In this document: one piece after another, positions 50,701 through 61,600 of the stretch
How positions within the stretch are numbered: position 1 is the stretch's first letter
How the letters are laid out: every line of letters begins with the position of its first letter
Source of the DNA: Apricaphanius iberus
Lineage: Eukaryota > Chordata > Actinopteri > Cyprinodontiformes > Aphaniidae
NCBI GenBank assembly: GCA_028564705.1
Contig: JAPXFQ010000831.1
Coordinates: 1,054,001 to 1,118,000 of the forward strand
Reading direction: 5' to 3'
DNA length: 64,000 bases
The notes under the pieces: model-generated
Databases searched by the model: none
Told to the model about the DNA's origin: nothing
What the model saw: the letters and a program-made list of their open reading frames with translations, nothing else
Made by a program: the position numbers and the translations under genes

Positions 50701-53700
50701 TTTAACACTACACAACATTGATGTAATTTTAATTCAAAGATATGCAGTTTTTTTTGTGCCATATTAAATTTAATCAGGAAAAGACCATTTTGAACTTTAT
50801 TCCCATAATATTTTGTCTTCATTTTATTTAAAATATATTAATCTTGATTTATGCTGAGAATGAGAATTATTTGTGTTGGAATAAGATTTAAATATTTTTA
50901 AATGTATTTTTCAACAAATGTAAATAAATGGCATTCTAAACCTTTTCGCAGTTATTCAACGTTTGAAGTCATTTCCAATGAGTCTGGAAGACGAGAATGT
51001 TCATTATCAGTCATTTTAACATTAATGAAGAAAAAAGAATCTATTGCAATACATATTGTTATTGCATATGCTTTAGATTAGATCTTAATATACAGATTTG
51101 AGGCCATATCGTCCAGCCCGAATGGTACTCTGACAGAAGTTCAGCCCAAATGTTTATTAGAACCTCAGGAAATTGTGCCAACCTATTAGATTGCTATGAA
51201 GCTTTATTCATATCTGCTTTTCCGTCAGTTTGTCCGTTAACATCATCGCAGCAGTTCAGGCTTGTCCTGAATATATTTCCGTATGTCTGCGGCCAAATCG
51301 AGTCAAACCACTTTTTGAAAATCTTACAGAAAACCACAGAAGCCAGCAATTCAGTCATCACCTAAACCTTCAGCTTCTCCCAGTTTATAAGAAAGCAGAC
51401 GGCCGTGAGGAAGCGTGTCTCTGCCTGAAAAGTACTCTCGTGGCCGATGGTGGAGGAGGAGGTGGAGGCTTGTCACATTTCTATGTGTCATATTTCACAG
51501 GAACAACCATGACTCAGCGGTCAGGGCTTTTTGGAAACATTTTTCAAAAACATTTAAGCAGGTGAGTGAAATGCCCTCGGACACACAGTGGCTCTCACAA
51601 CTCTCTGTACTCCTAGAACTTTTTCACCTTACGATAAACGTCAATGTATATTAACAGGATTTTTAATAAGATTGTGAATATTTGTTATGGTTAGGGTAAT
51701 TTCAGCACTGTCTCTGCCAGTTATGTATATTTTCTATGCAAAAATAGCACAAACAAAGATTTGATGAAGAGTTTTGCTACAAATTCTTCGCTGACTTTTG
51801 ATTTGGACTGTGACTGGACAGATCTAAGACATGAATAAGGTTTTAAGCCTATTTAGTTATTATTCTATGTTTATCCTGCTGGAAGGTGAAGCTCAGCCCT
51901 ATCTCAGCTCATTTGCAGTTTCTGACAGGTTTTCTTTCAAGCTTGTCCCTCATTTAGCTCCGCCTATCCTTTCACTAACTGGTCTTTGGACCTGTTATCA
52001 TTTGCCCACATAATCTGGGCAGACCACCCGCAAATCAGGAACACAACATTACTTTGGCGCACATAATCTTGAGCTCTCTTTTTGGAACATTAATCAATCA
52101 GGTCTCATAAATACATCGACATGTTAATGATGCGGTGATGTACCTTGTTGTTCACATGGTCTCCGCTGACTGCTATGGGGTACATGACAAACTTGCCACC
52201 ATTGTCGTCGCTCGGAGCGCAGCCTTTGACGTTATCGGGGTCATGTTCTGCTCCGAAGTTATGGCCCAGCTCATGAGTGGTCACCAGGTCCGCTTCCTGT
52301 TGAGCAACAGAGCCATTCAGGGGTGGAAATTGTGCAGTTTCTAGTCAGAAATGTGACTCGGCCAGTGAAAATGCTGCTTCTGTTTGATGATTTGAAAATT
52401 GCTGAGTTTCTGACAACAACCAAATCTTAAAATTGAGATTACAATAGTAAAAGAAATTCAGCATCATAACTTTTAACAGACACCAAACCTAGATATGTCT
52501 ACTCTGCTTAAACAGTATAAAGATGGTTGGACAGCATGTGCATGTTATCTCAGTGGAAACCCACAGCACACATAATCAGCTCTATGAAACTTGTTTAAAA
52601 AAAAACATAACAGACCTTAGTGAGAATAGTCTTGCCATAGTTTTTGGTGCTGGTCAGGCCAGTGTTGAGGTAACTGGGCTTCTTGGCGGACTGAGATGGG
52701 TAGTAAGCTATAATATATATTTTAAAAAAAGAAACAGTATCAAGAAAATGTTTGTTATTTTCACGAAACAGCTATTTCACAGCTGAAGGACGCATCTTAC
52801 GCCCTGAGCAGAGGCCACCGAGGGGGTGAGGTCTGGGCGGGGCGACGTAGGCCAGCCCCAACGTCCCCTTGTCAAAATCCTGATAGGTGAACAGGTGAGC
52901 CAGACACACAGTGGATGCATTGTCTGCAATATCTGAGCTGAATTGCTGTAGGATGCAAGGAGATATTGCAGTTTTATAATCATTTTTAAAATGACCCACA
53001 TGTAAACCTTATTACGTGTGGTTCTCCAAAGGTTTTCCAAAGGTTCTTAGTGTTTATAGCTCAATGAAGAGTGTTTGCTTTCTTACCTCCAGAAGTCTCT
53101 TCACTTCCCAGACCTCCTGGTCTTTCACAGGGCTGTTCTTCATGTTGTAGTGGGCCCAGCCGACGCCAGAGTGGCCAGGAGGTGGCTCTGTTGCCTCTTT
53201 GTTAATAATGATCTGACGAGAGAAACCGAACACACCGATTAAGAGCAGCTCAGAAAATCACGTTTACAGCATGTAGTGTACACGAACACAGAGCAGGAAG
53301 ATTTAGCAACGATCATATTTCATCTGCTTGAAAAGTGTTGTGGGTAAAAGTCTGATCTGAGTGTCTGAAACCATTCAGATTTGAATGAATGTACTAAATT
53401 ATAAACTTGGAAAGCTTTTAATGTAATCCATTTTTAAGTCAGAATTTGTTAAATTTAGATAGTAATTAATGGGGATCCACCGATACCGATACTGGTATCA
53501 GGCCGTTACAGTTCTAATCTAGTTGTACTCGTTAAAATTAACAGATACCATGAAACGATACTAACAATGTGGAAACTCTGCATTAATTTCACAGGAAATT
53601 TAAATTGTAGTTTTGTGGTCAATTTAATCAGTATTTAAGGTTTTTATCCAATTTACATAATTTGTTATAACAAGCAGAGAGGAAAATAAAACGTCTTCTA

Positions 53701-55627
53701 ATTCATTGTAATTTTTTTTTGCTTGGCAGAAATATCAGCATTGGTACTCCCCATCGGCACGTACTCAGATCCAAGTATCTGTATCATATCGGTATATTAG
53801 ATCTTCAATAACTCCCTGGAGCTGTGTGAGGTCCCCTCCTGCCTCAAACGCTCCACCATCATACCGGTTCCCAAGAAGTCCCCAGTCACTGGATTAAATG
53901 ACTACAGACCAGTTGCCCTAACATCTGTGGTCATGAAATCCTTTGAGCGTCTGGTACTGACCCACCTGAAGGACATCACAGATCCCCTGCTAGTCCGTCA
54001 ATCCGTTTCGACGTGGAAGTACAAACTAGGCTCAACTGCTCTCTAGTCTAAGGAAACCAACAGTACGTAGCTGCATCCTTCCTGAATTCTGCCTGGTGAT
54101 AAGCCCTTCCCTGAACGCGCCGGGTCACTCAATTGGTGGAGTTCTAAGTCGGACAGGCAGAGAAGACGGAAGCAGAAGCAGTAAAATGTCAGGCCAAGTT
54201 GAGTCAGAACCATGAATGATCACTCTGTTTAAATTTGGTTGGTATAAATGTTTTTGCATCGATCTTACAGTTACAGTAAGAATTTTTTTTCCCCTTTTTT
54301 AGTGCTCGAGTGACTTTCTTTAAGAGAGTCATCCAGGTCTGAATCCAAAGTGCAGAAGTCTCCAGGACATCCAAACTGAACCAGAAAACCGTTGGTTGTA
54401 CAGAACTTCCTGTCAGTAGGCCTGTGAATATTCTCATTCATCCAGGTCATGGTTATTTCAAGGAAATTTCAATCAAACGCAGCTGGACTTGATAATTTGT
54501 CTTGGAAGACGTTTCACCTCCTATCCAAGAGGCTTCATCAGTTCATGCTTGCCGCTGACCAGGCTGGGACTGGTCCAACTAAGGACTAAGGACAGCAATG
54601 TCCAGATATTAGACAGAGAGGACAGATGGTTTGAAAGAGGAGTAAAAGAAGCCATCTATGTAAAAGTAGAGAAACCATCGCTTAACAGAGGAGGAGGCCT
54701 GAGACATCATCTATCTCCAACTTACAATGCTGCCCTTTCATCCCTACCCAGGAGACTCAACAATTTAACCTCTAATAAGAAAAACAACTGTGACTCCAGC
54801 GACTGTCGTTATAACACAATGGGGCACTAATGAAGCCGAAACCTAACCTCCACCAATAGGCGACACGCCAACGACCGTCGTTAGGACATGGAGCACAAAG
54901 GATCCAATGACATAATCAGTCTTGTAAAAGCCCTCCAAGAGGTTAAATAGCTGAGTCTCCACACCAGTTAGTTGGACCAGTCCCAGCCTGGTCAGCGGCG
55001 AGCATGAACTGATGAAGCCTCTTGGATAAGAGGTGAAACGTCTTCCAAGACAAATTATCAAGTCCAGTTGCGTTTGATTGAAATTTCCTTGAGATTCCTG
55101 TCAGTAGAGCTAAGAAACTGGACTGATCAGGATGTATAAATATGCATTCAAGTCCATGACGGAGCTTGATTCCACACCAGAAAGTGGCAAGTTTAAATCT
55201 CTCAGAAAATATTTTAAACAATCAATTTATGTAGAACTGCAGAATTAAAACCTACACTATAAGCTGGACAAATAGTGTTTAGAATAGTTGCCGTTATCAT
55301 ATTTGTTATAACTTCTGTTTGTTTCTTCTTACTGAATTAAATCATTACCATGTCGACATTACATTGATTAAGCCCGTAACACTAATTGTAGTGGTTAGTT
55401 GGTGCATTCCTCAAAAGCCTGCTGTTTAAAATCATACAACTGTCATATGTCCCCTAGTGACGGATTTAACGAATTTCCCCTCGTGGGACAATAAAGGATT
55501 ATTCAATTCAATTCAATTCAAATAGTACAGGTGGCGGTTTGTATTTAAATTATAGGACAGCTGTAAGCAGTTTTTGTTAACATTTTACATAGTAGAAAGT
55601 GCATTTTGGATTGGTTATGGAGAGCTA

Positions 55628-55692
<65 letters not shown>

Positions 55693-58600
55693 ATAAATAT
55701 TATATATATAAATATCCATCTATAATTATATATATATATATATATAATATACACTACCGTTCAAAAGTTTGGGGTCACCCAAACAATTTTGTGTTTTCCA
55801 TGAAAAGTCACACTTATTCACCACCATACGTTGTGAAATGAATAAAAAATAGAGTCAAGACATTGACAAGGTTAGAAATAATGATTTTTATTTGAAATAA
55901 GATTGTTTTTACATCAAACTTTGCTTTCATCAAAGAATCCTCCATTTGCAGCAATTACAGCATTGCAGACCTTTGGCATTCTAGCTGTTAATTTGTTGAG
56001 GTAATCTGGAGAAATTGCACCCCACGCTTCTAGAAGCAGCTCCCACAATTTGGATTGGTTGGATGGGCACTTCTTGCGTACCATACGGTCAAGCTGCTCC
56101 CACAACAGCTCAACGGGGTTCAAATCTGGTGACTGCGCTGGCCACTCCATTACCGATAGAATACCAGCTGCCTGCTTCTTCTCTAAATAGTTCTTGCACA
56201 ATTTCGAGGTGTGTTTTGGGTCATTGTCCTGTTGTAGGATGAAATTGGCTCCAATCAAGCGCTGTCCACTGGGTATGGCATGGCGTTGCAAAATGGAGTG
56301 ATAGCCTTCCTTATTCAGAATCCCTTTTACCCTGTACAAATCTCCCACCTTACCAGCACAAAAGCAACCCCAGACCATCACATTACCTCCACCATGCTTA
56401 ACAGATGGCGTCAGGCATTCTTCCAGCATCTTTTCAGTTGTTCTGCGTCTCACAAACGTTCTTCTTTGTGATCCAAACACCTCAAACTTGGATTCATCCG
56501 TCCACAGCACTTTTTTCCAGTCTTCCTCTGTCCAATGTCTGTGTTCTTTTGCCCATCTTAATCTTTTTCTTTTATTGGCCAGTCTCAGATATGGCTTTTT
56601 CTTTGCCACTCTGCCCTGAAGCCCAGAATCCCGCAGCCGCCTCTTCACTGTAGATGTTGACACTGGTGTTTTGCGGGTACTATTTAATGAAGATGCCAGT
56701 TGGGGACCTGTGAGGCGTCTGTTTCTCAAACTAGAGACTCTAATGTACTTATCTTCTTGCTCAGTTGTGCAACGCGGCCTCCCACTTCTTTTTCTACTCT
56801 GGTTAGAGCCTGTTTGTGCTGTCCTCTGAAGGGAGTAGTACACACCGTTGTAGGAAATCTTCAATTTCTTAGCAATTTCTCGCATGGAATAGCCTTCATT
56901 TCTAAGAACAAGAATAGACTGTCGAGTTTCAGATGAAAGTTCTCTTTTTCTGGCCATTTTGAGCGTTTAATTGACCCCACAAATGTGATGCTCCAGAAAC
57001 TCAATCTGCTCAAAGGAAGGTCAGTTTTGTAGCTTCTGTACCGAGCTAAACTGTTTTCAGATGTGTGAACATGATTGCACAAGGGTTTTCTAATCATCAA
57101 TTAGCCTTCTGAGCCAATGAGCAAACACATTGTACCATTAGAACACTGGAGTGATAGTTGCTGGAAATGGGCCTCTATACACCTATGTAGATATTGCACC
57201 AAAAACCAGACATTTGCAGCTAGAATAGTCATTTACCACATTAGCAATGTATAGCGTGTGTTTCTTTAAAGTTAAGACTAGTTTAAAGTTATCTTCATTG
57301 AAAAGTACAGTGCCTTTCCTTCAAAAATAAGGACATTTCAATGTGACCCCAAACTTTTGAACGGTAGTGTATATATATATAAAAAGTTTATTTTATTTAG
57401 ATTTCTTTTTTTTAAGAATCAAAGTACGTAACGTTTAACTGTGGGAAAAGTGTGAGTAAAACCATAACAATTTATTTAAAAGTCAGTGCATTACCTTTTT
57501 GGGGGTAATTTTTAAATATAGTTTGCACTTTATAGATGTATTTATTATGTAAATGCATACAAATTTGAATAAACTAGAAAACTACATTTAGATTGCATTA
57601 TGGTCTATTGCAAACTGGCTTTTATTTTGTAAATTTCAAACATGACAGATTGTTAGATGTTTATAAAAATATGAACTTTGTCACATATTAAATTAATTTA
57701 TTTTCTTGTTTTATTTATTTATTAAAACTCACTGTGAAGTACAGATAATTATGATTGATTCTGGTAAAAATTCAGTTTTCTCCTAGCTTTATTAAATGTA
57801 TGATAAAATATTAATGTTACATAATGGATTCCTTCTAAAGATATTTGAGGCAGTAAAAGGTATTTTGTGTTTACGGGTGTAGTTTAATGTAAACTTACTG
57901 CTACAAAAAATAAAATCAATATTAGTAAATAGAAGCGATGATAGAAATCTTTCTATGCCATCTCTAAAATACTTCTTCCATCACATCATACATTGAGTTC
58001 TCAGGAAAAACCTACACAGGGTACTATGGCAACAAATAGAAGAAAACAAAGGACAAAGAGTTCCTTTATTCAGCAACATGTTCTGGGTTAGACTGTGGTT
58101 CTGTGGGACAGAACACAAATTCTTCATATCTATGGGATGAAAAACAAAAAACATGCATAATTTTTCTATGAGAGCTCCAGACTTACGGTAACAAAACAGG
58201 ACCTCTATTCATTCACAGAGCCAGTTAATCTATCCCTGAGGGGCATATAAAAAGCTCACAGTTCCTCCTAAGAATGCTATTCACAAACACGCTAAACAGC
58301 CACTTTATTCTGAGCCTGGTTTCCAGGAGTGACGCAACATAAAACAAAGATATTATGCAGCTGAGTGCTTAAATATATAGGGCCACACTACAGGGTTTAG
58401 TGAAAAAAAAAAACAATTCTGAGCTGCAAACCTGTTGGATCTGGACCCCGTAGTCTTTAAAGTCATCATCCCAGGTGGTGTTTCTATAAATGTCATCGAC
58501 TCGATCGATCAGCTCAATCTGTGATGGGCAGAACAGTGATCACAGCATGAATACCACATATAATGCATTACTGTTATTATTCAAATGTAACTTGATGAAA

Positions 58601-61600
58601 ATAAAACAGGCAATTAGAAGTTTAACAGTAAATGACTTGAGGATATCTGACCAGGTAGTTAAGAGTGATGCTTTCATGGCCGCGGCCCATATGTTTGTAG
58701 AAGCGGTAGTCTGCAACCAGCAGCAGGGGGCAGGTATTCTTCCTGTGGTCATGTGTCTGTCTTTTCACTCTGTGCTGGTACCCTACACGGAGAAATGTGG
58801 GAGAAGCAGTGAGGAAGCTGCAAAACACGCAGTTCAGCTCTGCGTCAGTTTAAGGCTTCTTCAGAGCCGCTGTAATAGACTGCTACAGGAGATCTGTGAA
58901 GAAACTTGCACAAAATAAGAGGCAGTATTAAATTTCCTTCCACTATTAAAAAAAATCTTTGAACTTAACTCGATTACTGAAAATAAAAAAAGGCTCATAT
59001 GATAAAAAAAAATTGTATTTCTAAGTTATGAGGCCAGATTCTGGTAAAAAAAAAATGTAATTAAAAAAAAATTACAGTGCGTTGCCAAATATTCACACCT
59101 GGTTGAACTTCTACATTTTTTGTCAGGTTACAAGCAAAAACTTTTTTCAGACTAATGTGATAAACCCACACAAAGTAACACAGAATTGTGAAATGATAGA
59201 TAAAATATCCATTGCATTTATACTATTTCTATATATTCTGTATATTTGTATTCAACTCCCTCTACTCTGGAATCACTAAATAGATCTCAGTGACATCAAC
59301 TACCTTCAGAAGTCACCTGATCAGTAAACAGATTTTGTCTGCGTGTCATTTTAATCTCAGTTGTTCTCTGAATGCCTGAAGGGTTTGGTGGAGAACATTA
59401 GAGAAAAACAGTATCATGACTAAGAATCCAGGAGGCAGTTCAATGAGGAAGTTCTGGAGACGTTAAACCAAGAGTTATAACCGCGTATGTCAGAGGATCT
59501 AAAATTCAATCTCAATTTTATCGCAATGCACAAATAAATTCTTAATGTTAACTACTGAATTATTCACCTATTTTGTAATAAGCAAATCAGGACACAGCCT
59601 GGAAAGTTCAATTTATTCCCTCACTAGAGTTCAGTGAGCAGTGGCTAACTGCTGTGTGTAAACACCAAATCACCTCTGCCTGCTTAGTTTTAGCGCCGCT
59701 AGCGCCATTCTGAGGTTGGATGCCATAGACGATGCGTCCGAAGTCACTGCGGAGGAGGAGATCCCGTTCACAAACATGCTGAAGTCATTGCGTGCTAATC
59801 CTAAGAGTTTGATTTTAGTCGCATCTGACCACATGACATTCTCCCAATCCACCTCTGGATAATCCAGATTGTCTCTGGCAACCTTAGACGGGCCTGGACA
59901 AGCGCTGGCTTAAGCAGGGGAACCTTGCGAGCGCTGCAGGATTTTAATTCTTAAATTGCTGTTTTTAATCAGATGCTGTGTTTGTTTCTCTACCACCAAA
60001 TTATGTAAAGCACCATGAAATGTTTTATTTTATTGATTCTCATGTTTTAGGTTTTCATACGTTTATGCTTTTTTTTGTCTTTTTACTCTATGATTTTATC
60101 ATATTTTTGGTTACTTTACCATCGAATGACGTACAGCACCTTGAATTACCTTGTGTTGAAAGCGTGCTATACAAATATGCCATGAGTAATCCATGACAAC
60201 GTAGTGTGTTACTAATTGTAACCTTCGTTTCTTTGGTCCAAGCTCTTTTCAGGTCATTAACCAGTTCCCTCTGTGTATTTCTGGGCCGTTCCTCACCATT
60301 CTCAAGATTGTGTACAGTACAGGCCAAAAGTTTGGACACACCTTCTCATTCAATGCGGGGGGTTTTTATTTTCATGACTACATTCTCAATTAAGGGCATC
60401 AAAACTATGACTGAACACAGGATGTATGGAATTACTGTATGTACTTAAACAAAAAAGGTGAAACAACTGAATACATGTGTTATATTTTAGATTCCTCAAA
60501 GTAGCCACCCTTTGCTCTGATTACTGCTTTGCATTCTCTCGAGCTTCAAGAGGAAGTCACCCGAAATGGTTTTCCAACAGTCTTGAACGAGTTCTCAGAG
60601 ATGCTTAGTACTTGTTGGCCCTTTTGCTTTCACTCTGCGGTTCTGCTCACCCCAAATCATCTCGATTGGGTTCAGGTCCGGTGACTTTGGAGGCCAGGTT
60701 ATTTCACTGTTTTTTGTTCATTCATAGTTTTGATGCCTTCAGTTAGAAAGTACAATGTAAATAACCATGAAAAGAAAGGAAACGCACTGAATGAGAAGGT
60801 GTGTCCAAACGTTTGGCCTGTACTGTATATACCATGAGGTGAGAACTTGCATTGAGACCCAGGTCAAGGGATATTGCCAGTGATCTTGTATTTATTGATC
60901 TATGTAGAATGGATCACCCCAGTCGTGTGCAGGTGTACAATCTTTTCCCTGGTGTCCTTAGACAGCTCCCTGGTCTTGGTCGTGGTGAAGGTTAGAGTCT
61001 GACACACAGTGTGTGTTTTATACAGATAACCAGTTCAAACAGGAGCCATTAATAAAAATAAAGATTGGAGGATAGAAGAGCTTCTTAAAGGAGAAGTAAC
61101 AGGTCTGTGAAGGCCAGAATTATTGCTTGTTTTTTCTGGACCAATTATGTATTTTCTGCAATATTTTTTTAACATTCTGTTTCTCAAAGATGAAGTGTAT
61201 CTATGATAAAATTACAGACCTCTCTCATCTTTTTAAGTGAGACAACTTGCAGAATCGGTCGCTGTCAAACTTTTTTTTACCCCACTGCACCTCGAAAAAC
61301 CAGCAGCTGTAGCAAAGGGTGGTTCTACGAAGTACTGGTAATGGGGAGCACATAATTGGTGAAAAACCAGAGATTGTTTTCCTTCTGCTTAACTGAGGAC
61401 CTGAGCTGGCCACACTTAACACACTGAAGCATGTTGATGTAATGGGTCAAAACGTGGACGAGTTCAAGACATAGGAATACGTTTTAAAGCACCAAGCATT
61501 CCACAAACACAAGTAAGCACTTCTTGTGTTTGCTGCTCATAAACACAAAGATTCACATTATCACCAAGCTGTGTAATAACCAACATATCAATTATAATCA

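Larger units (their letters stand above)
59740..61287 (-). mobile_element. degenerate Tc1 element with two nested insertions
   Basis: Same family as 522-2700. The antisense transposase pieces '[19 protein letters not shown]' (59852 down) and '[20 protein letters not shown]' (near 60270) remain, and the right end 'tttttttaccccactg' closes at 61287. The sequence is broken by a LINE tail (59960-60200) and by the Tc1 derivative at 60315-60825. The left end is not clear. Confidence 0.75.

Noticed and set aside
51415..51565. Glycine-rich open frame as an ADAM17 exon
   Set aside because: No matching ADAM17 segment is missing at this point; the flanking exons are already in phase.
54489..54830. 113-codon frame as a host gene
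   Set aside because: It begins in the inverted arm of the Penelope-like remnant; the coding part is transposon-derived.
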